A stretch of 47,311 nt of DNA. Source: Desulfovirgula sp. (GTDB taxonomy: Bacteria > Bacillota > Desulfotomaculia > Desulfotomaculales > Nap2-2B). Made by a program: the position numbers and the translations under genes. Location: positions 1 to 47,311 of the forward strand of contig DYES01000076.1 in the NCBI GenBank assembly GCA_020725585.1, given 5' to 3'. Shown here piece by piece: positions 9,380 through 17,075 of the stretch. The first letter of the stretch is position 1. Each line of letters begins with the position of its first letter. The notes below the pieces were generated by a model that had not been told where the DNA came from, made no database searches, and saw only the letters and a program-made list of their open reading frames with translations.

Positions 9380-9428
9380 ACCAGTCTTTGCAAAATCGTG
9401 GCTATAACCTTTGCTTTAGATCAGCGAA

Positions 9429-9482
9429 ACCTGGCGTTCGTCCATAAGGGGCATCACCAAGCGCGTGGGACGAACGCCAGGT
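9429..9482 (+). repeat. 15-bp perfect inverted repeat between cysE and cysS
   Basis: ACCTGGCGTTCGTCC (9429-9443) is exactly complementary to 9468-9482, with a 24-base loop. No T-run follows, so it is not a standard terminator. The core GGCGTTCGTC recurs in the trp terminator hairpin (13630-13639) and, inverted, upstream of the sensor kinase gene (31820-31829). It could be a palindromic intergenic repeat, an mRNA-stability hairpin or an operator-like element in the cysS leader. Confidence 0.75.
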
Positions 9483-9537
9483 GAGGTTTACTGAAATAAG
9501 ACGTAAAATTGATACCAGGGAGTGTCTTTCAAAATCT

Positions 9538-10989
9538 ATGGAAATATACAACACCCTGACGCATCGAAAAGAAAAATTTATCCCGCGAGAGCCGGGAAAA
9601 GTCTATATCTACGTATGCGGTCCGACCACTTACAATTACATTCACATCGGTAACGCCCGTCCGCTGGTTTTTTTTGACACGGTCCGCCGCTATTTCCAGT
9701 ATAAAGGTTTTCAGGTCAAGTATGTCCAAAATTTCACGGATATCGACGATAAAATCATCAACCGCGCCATCGAAGAAGGAGAAGATCCCTTAAAACTTTC
9801 CCAAAGATACGTGGCCGAATATTTCCAGGACGCCGACGCCTTGAACGTCAAACGCGCTGACATCCACCCGAAAGTTACCGAGCACATCGAGGATATTATC
9901 CGGTTAATTGAGACGTTGATCAATAAAGGAGCGGCCTACGTTAGAGAGGGGGACGTTTTTTTTGATGTCCAATCTTTCCCCGGGTACGGCAAGCTTTCCG
10001 GGAGATCTTTGGATGAAATGCTGGCCGGGGCGCGGGTGGAGGTCGATCCCCGGAAAAAAAGCCCGATGGATTTTGCTCTCTGGAAAGCGGCCAAACCGGG
10101 TGAGCCTTCCTGGCCAAGCCCCTGGGGTCCGGGGCGGCCGGGCTGGCATATCGAATGCTCGGCCATGTCCTTAAAGTACCTGGGTGCAAATTTTGATCTC
10201 CACGGCGGCGGAATGGATCTCGTCTTCCCGCACCACGAGAACGAGATTGCCCAGTCCGAAGCGGCCACTGGGGAGCCCTTTGCGCGTTACTGGATGCATA
10301 ACGGCTTTATTACCGTTAATCAGGAAAAAATGTCTAAATCCCTGGGCAACTTTTTCCTGGTGCGGGAGGTGCGGCAAAAATTCTCGCCGCTGGTGGTGCG
10401 GTTCTTTCTGCTGTCAACCCATTACCGCAGCCCGCTGGATTTCGACGACGAAAAAGTTGCGGCCGCCGGCCGGGGTTGGGAACGCCTGAAAAACAGCTTC
10501 CGGACGCTGAGTGGAGCCCTCCACGGAGAGCTGCGCGCTGAAGTAACCAGCCGTGATCGGAAATACCTGGCCAGGCTAGAAAACATACGCGGGCAATTTG
10601 AGGAAGCCATGGACGACGATTTCAACACCGCTTTGGCGATCGGCTTTTATTTTGACCTGGCCCGGGAAGCAAACACCTACCTCCAGGAAGAAGCTGTTCC
10701 CTGTAAAGAGGCGCTGGTCAAAACTCTCGAGGTGTTTACGGGCTTTAACCAGGTTCTAGGAATATTTCATACGGATGCCCAGGGCAATATAATTCTTGAC
10801 GAACAGCCGGCACCGGAAGGAGAACTGGCGCAGTCCTTGATTGAACTTCTCCTGCAGGTCAGGCAGGAAGCGCGGTCTAAAAAAGACTGGGCCACCGCCG
10901 ACCGGATCAGAGACGGCTTAAAGGAGCTGGGCATAATAATAGAAGACACTCCCCAGGGAACGCGCTGGAAGAAGGGGCGCGCAGGCTAA
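9538..10989 (+). CDS. cysS: Cysteinyl-tRNA synthetase
   Basis: A 483-residue class I aminoacyl-tRNA synthetase. The HIGH-type motif is HIGN (36-39) and KMSKS is at 264-268. The four zinc ligands that select cysteine are visible: Cys27, Cys207, His232 and Glu236. The C-terminal DALR/anticodon-binding region ends with DRIRDGLKELGI. ATG 9538 gives the standard MEIYNTLTHRKE start. The RBS (GGGAG, 9518-9522) is a little distant. Reading further upstream adds 19 residues with no family match, overlapping the inverted repeat. Confidence 0.97.
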   Translation: MEIYNTLTHRKEKFIPREPGKVYIYVCGPTTYNYIHIGNARPLVFFDTVRRYFQYKGFQVKYVQNFTDIDDKIINRAIEEGEDPLKLSQRYVAEYFQDADALNVKRADIHPKVTEHIEDIIRLIETLINKGAAYVREGDVFFDVQSFPGYGKLSGRSLDEMLAGARVEVDPRKKSPMDFALWKAAKPGEPSWPSPWGPGRPGWHIECSAMSLKYLGANFDLHGGGMDLVFPHHENEIAQSEAATGEPFARYWMHNGFITVNQEKMSKSLGNFFLVREVRQKFSPLVVRFFLLSTHYRSPLDFDDEKVAAAGRGWERLKNSFRTLSGALHGELRAEVTSRDRKYLARLENIRGQFEEAMDDDFNTALAIGFYFDLAREANTYLQEEAVPCKEALVKTLEVFTGFNQVLGIFHTDAQGNIILDEQPAPEGELAQSLIELLLQVRQEARSKKDWATADRIRDGLKELGIIIEDTPQGTRWKKGRAG

Positions 10990-11003
10990 TCGCTGACAAG
11001 AAG

Positions 11004-11426
11004 ATGATTGCACGGGGGTTTGCTGTTTCGTTTCGTTTAAAACCGGAAGAGATGCCGGTGCTGGTTTTAGCTTACCTCGGGGATGCCGTTTACGAGCTGG
11101 CCATCCGCCGGCATCTGATCGCGCTCGGGATAACCAGGATTGATAAACTGCACCGGGAAGCGGTGAAATACGTCCGGGCGGATTTTCAGGCCGGAGCGAT
11201 GCGCCGGCTGGAACCCGGCCTGAGCGAAGAGGAGAGGGCAATCGCCAGGCGGGGGAGAAACGCCAAGAGCGCGCACCCGCCCAGAGGACTGACGCCGGAA
11301 AATTACCATTACAGTACGGCGCTGGAAGCGCTAATTGGTTTTTTGTATCTAAAAGGGGAACATAAACGTCTTTGTGAAATTATAGATATGATTATAAAGG
11401 GACAGGGCGAGGGAAGTTCTTCTTGA
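11004..11426 (+). CDS. mrnC: Mini-ribonuclease III
   Basis: A 140-residue RNase III catalytic domain without the dsRNA-binding domain. In B. subtilis Mini-III matures 23S rRNA ends. Motifs seen are LAYLGDAVYEL with catalytic Asp27, RRGRNAKS (83-89), and the second acidic site in STALEALIGFLYL (Glu108). It follows cysS by 14 bases and overlaps rlmB by four bases (TTGA), so it is translationally coupled in the conserved cysS-mrnC-rlmB-rae1 order. Confidence 0.94.
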   Translation: MIARGFAVSFRLKPEEMPVLVLAYLGDAVYELAIRRHLIALGITRIDKLHREAVKYVRADFQAGAMRRLEPGLSEEERAIARRGRNAKSAHPPRGLTPENYHYSTALEALIGFLYLKGEHKRLCEIIDMIIKGQGEGSSS

Positions 11427-12184
11427 AGGCAAAGAACGTGCTGGCCGGCCGGAACCCCGTGCGGGAAGCCTTGCGGGGAGGCCGCCCCATCAATAAGCTC
11501 CTGCTGGCGAAGGGAGTAACCGGGGGGGTAATCAATGAAATATACCGGATGGCCCGGGAAAGGTGCATTCCTGTCCAGCAGGTGGAACGTATTTATCTGG
11601 ATAGAGTGGCTCCCCAAACGGTTCATCAGGGTGTAGTCGCTTTCGCCGCGGAAAAAGAATATGTTTCGGTTGAGGAAATTTTGGCTTTGGCCAAGGGGGA
11701 AGACCCTTTTTTAATCCTGTTAAACGAAATAACCGATCCCCATAACCTGGGCGCCATCATCCGCACCGCCGAAGCCGCAGGTGCTCACGGAATTATCATT
11801 CCCGCCCGCCGCTCGGCAGCGCTTACGCCAGCAGCCTTCAAGGCCGCCGCGGGGGCGGCGGAATACCTGCCGGTAGCGCGGGTAACCAATCTGGTCCAGA
11901 CCATCCGGTACCTCCAGCAGAGAAATATCTGGGTCGTCGGGGCGGATCTTTCTGCCCGGGACATTTTTTGGAACGTTCGCCTGGACGGCCCGGTTGCCCT
12001 GGTGATCGGCGGGGAAGGGAAGGGGCTTGGCCTGCAAGTTCGGAAAAGTTGCGATTTGCTGGTGCGTTTACCAATGGCCGGGTGCATCGCTTCTTTAAAT
12101 GCTTCCGTAGCGGCAGCCGTGCTTGCTTACGAGGTTTTCCGGCAAAGGAGAATGGCTGCTCATGAGAGAGTACCTGATCGTTGA
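11423..12184 (+). CDS. rlmB: 23S rRNA 2'-O-methyltransferase, RlmB/TrmH family
   Basis: A 253-residue SPOUT methyltransferase. The N-terminal RNA-binding domain (about 1-80, with the VLAGRNPVREAL signature) is followed by the knotted catalytic domain: NEITDPHNLGAIIRTAEAAG, the IGGEGKGLG loop and the MAGCIASLNASVA cofactor-binding knot. By family it should methylate a 2'-hydroxyl in 23S rRNA. The exact target base is inferred. TTG 11423 overlaps the mrnC stop. The 3' end overlaps rae1 by 23 bases. Confidence 0.94.
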   Translation: MKAKNVLAGRNPVREALRGGRPINKLLLAKGVTGGVINEIYRMARERCIPVQQVERIYLDRVAPQTVHQGVVAFAAEKEYVSVEEILALAKGEDPFLILLNEITDPHNLGAIIRTAEAAGAHGIIIPARRSAALTPAAFKAAAGAAEYLPVARVTNLVQTIRYLQQRNIWVVGADLSARDIFWNVRLDGPVALVIGGEGKGLGLQVRKSCDLLVRLPMAGCIASLNASVAAAVLAYEVFRQRRMAAHERVPDR

Positions 12185-12674
12185 CGGCTACAATATAATT
12201 TTTGCCTGGCCGCAGTTTCACGAGTTGAGAAAGTTGGGTCTGGAAGTCGCCCGGTCCAGGTTGGTTGATCTGCTGGTCAACCACGCTGCTTTCACCGGGA
12301 TGCAGATCATTTTAGTTTTTGACGCCCACAGGGTTAAAGACTCTTTTGCCCGCACGGTAGAGACGCAGGGCCTGCAAATTATTTACACGACTTTCGGGGA
12401 GACGGCCGATTCCTTAATTGAGAAGCTGGCGGGCGAGCTGTCTAAGGAGAACACCGTGTACGTCGTCACCTCCGATTGGGCAGAACAGCGCATAATCCTG
12501 GGGGAGGGGGCCTACCGCGTAACCCCTAAAGAGTTGCTGGAAAGCATCATTCAGAAAACGAAAGAAGGGGAACGTCATTACACCACAGAACTGCCTGCGC
12601 AAGCATATCTGGAAAACCGTTTAAAAGAAAAAATACGCGCTGTTTTAGAAAACTGGCGGCGGAAAAAAACCTGA
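12162..12674 (+). CDS. rae1: NYN-domain ribosome-associated endoribonuclease Rae1 (YacP)
   Basis: A 170-residue PIN-like NYN nuclease. The N-terminus MREYLIVDGYNIIFAW carries the first catalytic aspartate, and further acidic positions are in LVFDAHRV, TADSLIEKL-like and VTSDWAEQ segments. B. subtilis Rae1, of the same length, enters the ribosomal A site and cleaves mRNA in a translation-dependent way. ATG 12162 lies 12 bases after AAGGAG (12145-12150). The open frame upstream is only overlap with rlmB. It precedes sigH as in other Firmicutes. Confidence 0.92.
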   Translation: MREYLIVDGYNIIFAWPQFHELRKLGLEVARSRLVDLLVNHAAFTGMQIILVFDAHRVKDSFARTVETQGLQIIYTTFGETADSLIEKLAGELSKENTVYVVTSDWAEQRIILGEGAYRVTPKELLESIIQKTKEGERHYTTELPAQAYLENRLKEKIRAVLENWRRKKT

Positions 12675-12683
12675 AGCATTTTC

Positions 12684-12712
12684 TTGACGTAATTTTTACC
12701 CTAAGTTATAAT
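12684..12712 (+). promoter_or_regulatory. Strong sigma-A promoter for sigH
   Basis: TTGACG (12684-12689), a 17-base spacer and TATAAT (12707-12712), ten bases after the rae1 stop. The sigH start is about 115 bases downstream, leaving an AT-rich untranslated leader with no recognisable structure. Confidence 0.85.
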
Positions 12713-12826
12713 AGGCATGGATTGTTTCGGGGATTATGAAGAAGTTGGCACCTTTCCCGTTAAACGAATAATGATTTGTTGGTAAGTATTAGAATATAGA
12801 TTTTTAGGATAAGCGGGAGGGATAAC

Positions 12827-13474
12827 GTGAACCTGAATATTCAAATGGAGGTTCCGGGTTGTTATCAGTTAATGGCCGATGAGGAGGTAGTGGAGTTTGC
12901 CCGGGAAGGTGATGATGCCGCTCTTGAATATTTAATCAACAAATATAAAAATTTTGTTCGTTCCAAAGCCCGTTCGTATTTTTTAATCGGGGCAGACCGC
13001 GAAGACATCATTCAGGAAGGCATGATCGGATTATACAAGGCTATTCGTGATTTTCGATTGGACAAGTTGTCCTCCTTTCGGGCGTTTGCTGAACTGTGCA
13101 TAACCCGGCAAATCATCACGGCCATTAAAACAGCCACACGGCAAAAACACATCCCGCTCAATTCCTACATCTCTCTTAATAAGCCCATTTACGATGAAGA
13201 ATCAGACCGCACCCTCATGGATATTATTTCCGGCGCGAAGGTAACCGATCCAGAAGAATTGATTATCAGCAGAGAAGAGTTTTTTGACATTGAAGAAAAA
13301 ATGGGTGAAATTTTAAGCTCCCTGGAATGGAAGGTGCTTATGTCCTACTTGGAAGGAAAATCCTACCAGGAAATTGCCGAAGACTTAAAGCGCCACGTCA
13401 AATCCATTGACAACGCGCTCCAAAGGGTCAAAAGGAAACTGGAAAGGTACCTGGAAAAACGCGAAGAAAGCTGA
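12827..13474 (+). CDS. sigH: RNA polymerase sigma-H factor (Spo0H)
   Basis: A 215-residue sigma-70-family factor that drives post-exponential and early sporulation genes in spore formers. Region 2 is clear (LINKYKNFVRSKARSYFLIGADREDIIQEGMIGLYKAI, then FRAFAELCITRQIITAIKTATRQKH) and region 4 has the HTH around YQEIAEDLKRHVKSIDNALQRVKRK. GTG 12827 is five bases after GGGAGGG. Its size matches B. subtilis SigH. Unusually, the next genes are the trp operon and not rpmG-secE-nusG. Confidence 0.96.
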   Translation: MNLNIQMEVPGCYQLMADEEVVEFAREGDDAALEYLINKYKNFVRSKARSYFLIGADREDIIQEGMIGLYKAIRDFRLDKLSSFRAFAELCITRQIITAIKTATRQKHIPLNSYISLNKPIYDEESDRTLMDIISGAKVTDPEELIISREEFFDIEEKMGEILSSLEWKVLMSYLEGKSYQEIAEDLKRHVKSIDNALQRVKRKLERYLEKREES

Positions 13475-13492
13475 CTGGAATTGATTAACCAG

Positions 13493-13522
13493 TTGACATT
13501 AAATACAGTTATATGCTATTAT
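13493..13522 (+). promoter_or_regulatory. Sigma-A promoter of the trp operon
   Basis: A perfect TTGACA (13493-13498), an 18-base spacer and TATTAT (13517-13522). Transcription would begin near 13529, about 20 bases before the first (G/T)AG triplet of the leader and about 220 bases before the trpE start. Confidence 0.8.
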
Positions 13523-13549
13523 TTAGCCAGTAAAAATTTCACAGTTGAT

Positions 13550-13598
13550 GAGCTTAGTTTAGCTTAGGTAGTTTTAGGCGAGTTGAGATGAGCGAGAG
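13550..13598 (+). promoter_or_regulatory. Putative TRAP (MtrB) binding site in the trp leader
   Basis: Ten (G/T)AG triplets begin at 13550, 13555, 13560, 13565, 13569, 13575, 13580, 13585, 13590 and 13594, with an eleventh overlapping at 13596. Spacers are mostly two bases, giving a 5-nt period. Tryptophan-loaded TRAP, an 11-mer ring, binds 9-11 such triplets separated by 2-3 nt. The downstream sequence GGTTTAC (13598-13604) can pair with GTAACC (13624-13629) with one bulge. This would form an antiterminator that overlaps both the last triplets and the 5' arm of the terminator. No tryptophan-rich leader peptide or T-box is present. The gene for TRAP is not in the window. Confidence 0.82.
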
Positions 13599-13627
13599 GT
13601 TTACTTTCGGTTTGCTTTGTCAGGTAA

Positions 13628-13662
13628 CCGGCGTTCGTCTGCAGCGCCGGATTTTTTATTTT
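13628..13662 (+). terminator. trp leader attenuator terminator
   Basis: A 6-bp GC-only stem (CCGGCG at 13628-13633 with CGCCGG at 13645-13650), an 11-base loop and the T-rich tail ATTTTTTATTTT. It lies between the trp promoter and trpE, so it should act as a conditional terminator. Confidence 0.85.
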
Positions 13663-13749
13663 AGAAATCAGGCTTAAAATCGGGAAATGGGAAATAGGAA
13701 ACAAAGAGCTTATGGAGCCGCAATTTTCGTTTGGAGAGGAAGTGTTTGC

Positions 13750-15282
13750 TTGTACAGTCCATCGCTGGGTGAATACCTGAAGTTAAGCAGTCGATACAAC
13801 TTGATTCCGGTTTATCACGAATTTGTTGCCGATACGCTGACGCCCATTACCGTATTCTGGAAGGTTTTTTCGGGCCAGCCCGCTTTTTTGTTGGAAAGCG
13901 TAGAGGGGGGAGAAAGGTTGGCCCGCTACTCCTTTATCGGCATTGATCCCTACCTCGTTTACGGCCATCACGGGAAAGCAGGCTGGGTGTACAATCGCGC
14001 CAGTGGCGTTGTGCAAAAAGTGGCCGGCAATCCTTTTGATCTTCTCGAAAAGCTCGTGGCATCTTATCAGGCGCCGGTTTTTGCCGACTTGCCAAGATTT
14101 TTTGGAGGCGCTGCAGGGTATTTCGGTTACGATCTGGTGCGCTGGCTGGAAAAACTTCCCTCGGCAAGCAAAAATGATTTGGAGTTGCCTGATTGCTATT
14201 TCCTTTTTTGCGGCACGGTGCTTATTTTTGACCACGTGCGGCGGACGTTGCGCGTAGTCGTCAACAGTTTTCCGGGAAATTCTCCGGAACTCTCCTACGC
14301 CCGGGCACTCCAAAAAATCGACGAAGTTTTCGCTGCTCTCGATGGTTCCGAAAGAAACCTTACCCGGCTGCTTGCCGACGGCGTAAACTGCCGGGACGGA
14401 AACGGAGCAGGCGGGCTTTTATCCAGGGCGGAAACCAACCTCACGCGGGAAAATTTTTTGGCGGGCGTAAAAAAAGCAAAAGAATACATCCGGCGGGGGG
14501 ACATTTTGCAGGTGGTGCTTTCCCAGCGCTTTCGCCAGCCCTTTCGCGGAGACCCCTTTACGGTCTACCGGCGTCTGCGTGCCTTAAACCCCTCTCCTTA
14601 CTTATATTTCTTTAACTTTGGCGATCTGGCGGTGGCGGGCTCTTCGCCGGAAATGCTGGTGAAGGTGGAGGGAAAGCTCGTGGAAACCAGGCCGATCGCC
14701 GGCACCCGGCCGCGGGGCGGCAGCCCCGAAGACGATCTGCGGCTGGCCGAAGAATTGCAGAACGACCCTAAAGAAAGGGCCGAGCACATCATGCTCGTTG
14801 ACCTGGGGCGCAACGACCTGGGGCGGGTCTGCGAAGCGGGCAGCGTATCTGTGCCGCAGTTTTTAACGATAGAAAGGTATTCCCACGTGATGCACCTGGT
14901 GTCGTCGGTGAAAGGGCTGCTGGCTCCCGGCCGCCGAGCCTTTGACGCCTTAAAGGCCTGCTTTCCGGCGGGGACCGTTTCCGGCGCGCCCAAAGTGCGG
15001 GCGATGGAAATTATTGAAGAGCTGGAGCCCACCGTGCGGGGTCCGTATGCCGGGGCCGTTGGCTACATCGGCTTTAACGGCAATCTGGATACCGCCATCA
15101 CCATCCGAACCATTATTTTCCATCGGGGTTACGCCTATGTGCAGGCCGGCGCGGGGATTGTAGCGGATTCCGATCCGGCCAGGGAATACGAGGAAACGGT
15201 AAATAAGGCGCGGGCCCTGCTGGAAACCCTGGAAGTATGCGCGCACGAAACTGCTGAACAAATTAGATCCACGAGCAATTAA
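13750..15282 (+). CDS. trpE: Anthranilate synthase component I
   Basis: A 510-residue chorismate-utilising enzyme that makes anthranilate with TrpG. The N-terminal region holds the feedback-inhibition motif LLES, and the catalytic half has VVLSQRF, NPSPYLYF, GSSPEMLV, ETRPIAGTRPRG, LGRNDLGRV and the FPAGTVSGAPKVRAMEII block. TTG 13750 lies ten bases after GGAGAGG and gives MYSPSLGEYLKLS, the normal TrpE start. The frame is open back to 13687 but that part lacks homology. It is the first gene of the operon after the attenuator. Confidence 0.96.
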   Translation: MYSPSLGEYLKLSSRYNLIPVYHEFVADTLTPITVFWKVFSGQPAFLLESVEGGERLARYSFIGIDPYLVYGHHGKAGWVYNRASGVVQKVAGNPFDLLEKLVASYQAPVFADLPRFFGGAAGYFGYDLVRWLEKLPSASKNDLELPDCYFLFCGTVLIFDHVRRTLRVVVNSFPGNSPELSYARALQKIDEVFAALDGSERNLTRLLADGVNCRDGNGAGGLLSRAETNLTRENFLAGVKKAKEYIRRGDILQVVLSQRFRQPFRGDPFTVYRRLRALNPSPYLYFFNFGDLAVAGSSPEMLVKVEGKLVETRPIAGTRPRGGSPEDDLRLAEELQNDPKERAEHIMLVDLGRNDLGRVCEAGSVSVPQFLTIERYSHVMHLVSSVKGLLAPGRRAFDALKACFPAGTVSGAPKVRAMEIIEELEPTVRGPYAGAVGYIGFNGNLDTAITIRTIIFHRGYAYVQAGAGIVADSDPAREYEETVNKARALLETLEVCAHETAEQIRSTSN

Positions 15283-15327
15283 TAAGGGCAGTGAAGTTGA
15301 AATTATGGTGAAGTTAATTAGAAGAGG

Positions 15328-15915
15328 GTGGTTCACCTGCTGGTAATGATCGATAACTACGATTCCTTCACCTATAATCTTGTCCAGTATTTGGGCCAGC
15401 TCAAGGCCCAGGTCAGGGTCTGGCGCAACGACCAGATCAGCGTGCCGGAACTTATCCAATTAAATCCCTCGCACGTGGTCATTTCGCCCGGGCCGGGGGC
15501 GCCGGAGGGTGCGGGGATTACTCTGGAGGTAATCCGGCGGCTGGGCGGGGTGGTTCCCATCCTGGGAGTTTGTTTAGGGCACCAGGCCATCGGGCAGAGC
15601 TTTGGCGGGCGGGTCGTTCAGGCAGGGCGTCTGATGCACGGGAAGACCTCGTTGATCTTTCACGATGGCCGGGGCGTTTTCAAGGGAATACCGTCCCCCT
15701 TTACCGCCACCCGCTACCATTCTCTGATCGTCGAAAGGGAAAGTTTGCCCTCCTGCCTGGAGGTTTCCGCCTGGACGCAGGAAGGGGAAATCATGGGCTT
15801 GCGGCACCGCGAACTGGTCGTGGAAGGGGTTCAGTTTCACCCCGAGTCCATTTTGACGGAACACGGTTTAAAGCTGTTGGAGAATTTTTTAGAGTATAAC
15901 AGCGGGCGCTGGTGA
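15328..15915 (+). CDS. trpG: Anthranilate synthase component II (glutamine amidotransferase)
   Basis: A class I glutamine amidotransferase of up to 195 residues that supplies ammonia to TrpE. Visible elements are [15 protein letters not shown], the oxyanion motif [11 protein letters not shown], the nucleophile elbow [11 protein letters not shown] and the His-Glu pair in [11 protein letters not shown]. The same subunit may also serve folate synthesis (PabA), because no second copy is seen here. The start is uncertain. GTG 15328 abuts the GAAGAGGG site, while ATG 15346 or the CTG codons between them would fit the family start better. Confidence 0.94.
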   Translation: MVHLLVMIDNYDSFTYNLVQYLGQLKAQVRVWRNDQISVPELIQLNPSHVVISPGPGAPEGAGITLEVIRRLGGVVPILGVCLGHQAIGQSFGGRVVQAGRLMHGKTSLIFHDGRGVFKGIPSPFTATRYHSLIVERESLPSCLEVSAWTQEGEIMGLRHRELVVEGVQFHPESILTEHGLKLLENFLEYNSGRW

Positions 15916-15961
15916 AGAAAGAGAAAGAGCTTTTCGGAGCGGGGCTGACCTTAAAAAGGAA

Positions 15962-15997
15962 GCTTTGTCGCGGCGCCTTGGATGCGACATAGAAAGC
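15962..15997 (+). other. Hairpin in the trpG-trpD spacer
   Basis: GCTT plus TGTCGC (15962-15971) pair with GCGACA (15984-15989) and AAGC (15994-15997), giving ten base pairs with a four-base bulge, 25 bases before trpD. No T-run follows directly. It may be an RNA-processing or stability element that sets trpD expression, or a leaky terminator. Role unknown. Confidence 0.4.
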
Positions 15998-16022
15998 AAA
16001 ACTTTTTCGGGGAGGAAAGTTA

Positions 16023-17075
16023 ATGGGTTGCAGTACGGAAATAATCAAGCAGGCAATTGCTCAGGTGGTTGGCGGGAAAGATTTGACGGAGGACGAAGCC
16101 GGGCGGGTCATGGAGTTGATTATGGAAGGCCAGGCGAGCTCCGCTCAGATCGCCGCTTTACTCACCGCCCTGCGCTTAAAAGGGGAAACCGTGGAAGAAA
16201 TCACCGGTTTTGTCCGGACGATGCGCCGCAAGTCCGTTGCCTTACGCTGCAGCCGGCCCGTGGTGGTGGATACCTGCGGCACAGGCGGGGACGGCGCGCA
16301 GACGTTTAATATTTCCACTACGGTTGCTTTTGTGGTCGCCGGAGCGGGGGCGGCGGTGGCCAAACACGGAAACCGTTCCGTGTCCAGCCGGTGCGGTTCG
16401 GCCGATCTGCTGGAAGCCCTGCAGGTAAACGTGGAATTAGAACCTGTTCAGGTGGAAGCCTGCCTGGAGGAACTGGGCATCGCGTTCTTGTTTGCGCCTA
16501 TTTTTCACGGGGCGATGAAATATGCAGCAGGGCCGCGACGTGAGATCGGCATCCGCACCGTTTTTAATATTTTAGGTCCGCTAACCAATCCTGCCGGCGC
16601 TACGGCGCAGGTGGTGGGGGTTTACCATGAGGGGCTGGCGGCAAAGCTGGGGAAGGTGCTGGCCAGGCTGGGCACGTGCCGTTCGTTTGTGGTTCACGGG
16701 GATGGCGGCCTGGATGAAATTTCTTTGTCCGGCCCGGCGGTTGTCTGCGAAGTTGACCACACGGGGGTAAAAAAATATAACGTCGATCCAGCGGACTACG
16801 GGCTCCCCAGGGCGCCGGTTGCCGCGTTAAAAGGCGGCTTGCCGGAGGAAAACGCCGCCATTACGCTGGAGGTTTTAAAAGGCGCCCGCGGCCCGCGCAG
16901 GGACGTGGTTTTAATCAACGCCGCTTTTGCCCTGCTGGCGGCCGGGATTGTTCAGGACCTTGGCGAGGGCTTAAAAAAAGCCGCGCAGAGCATTGATGAA
17001 GGAGCGGCCCTGGCCAAGCTGGAGCAGTTGCGGGAGTTTACCCAAAAGAAGAAAAAGCGGGTGGTCGTCCTGTGA
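16023..17075 (+). CDS. trpD: Anthranilate phosphoribosyltransferase
   Basis: A 350-residue enzyme that joins anthranilate to PRPP. It shows the PRPP-binding DTCGTGGDGAQTFNIST motif, the KHGNRSVSSRCGSADLLEAL segment and the conserved NILGPLTNPA and HGDGGLDE blocks. The N-terminal four-helix region is complete. ATG 16023 follows the GGGGAGGAAAG site. The 107-base gap from trpG contains a hairpin. The 3' end overlaps trpC by four bases. Confidence 0.96.
   Translation: MGCSTEIIKQAIAQVVGGKDLTEDEAGRVMELIMEGQASSAQIAALLTALRLKGETVEEITGFVRTMRRKSVALRCSRPVVVDTCGTGGDGAQTFNISTTVAFVVAGAGAAVAKHGNRSVSSRCGSADLLEALQVNVELEPVQVEACLEELGIAFLFAPIFHGAMKYAAGPRREIGIRTVFNILGPLTNPAGATAQVVGVYHEGLAAKLGKVLARLGTCRSFVVHGDGGLDEISLSGPAVVCEVDHTGVKKYNVDPADYGLPRAPVAALKGGLPEENAAITLEVLKGARGPRRDVVLINAAFALLAAGIVQDLGEGLKKAAQSIDEGAALAKLEQLREFTQKKKKRVVVL

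Noticed and set aside
13588-13680. Short frame in the trp leader (MSERFTFGLL...) as a trp leader peptide
   Set aside because: It contains no tryptophan codons and runs through the terminator. It does not fit a ribosome-stalling attenuator.
13529-13749. T-box riboswitch in the trp leader
   Set aside because: No T-box consensus (TGGNACCGCG-like) or specifier stem is visible, while the (G/T)AG triplets explain the leader better.
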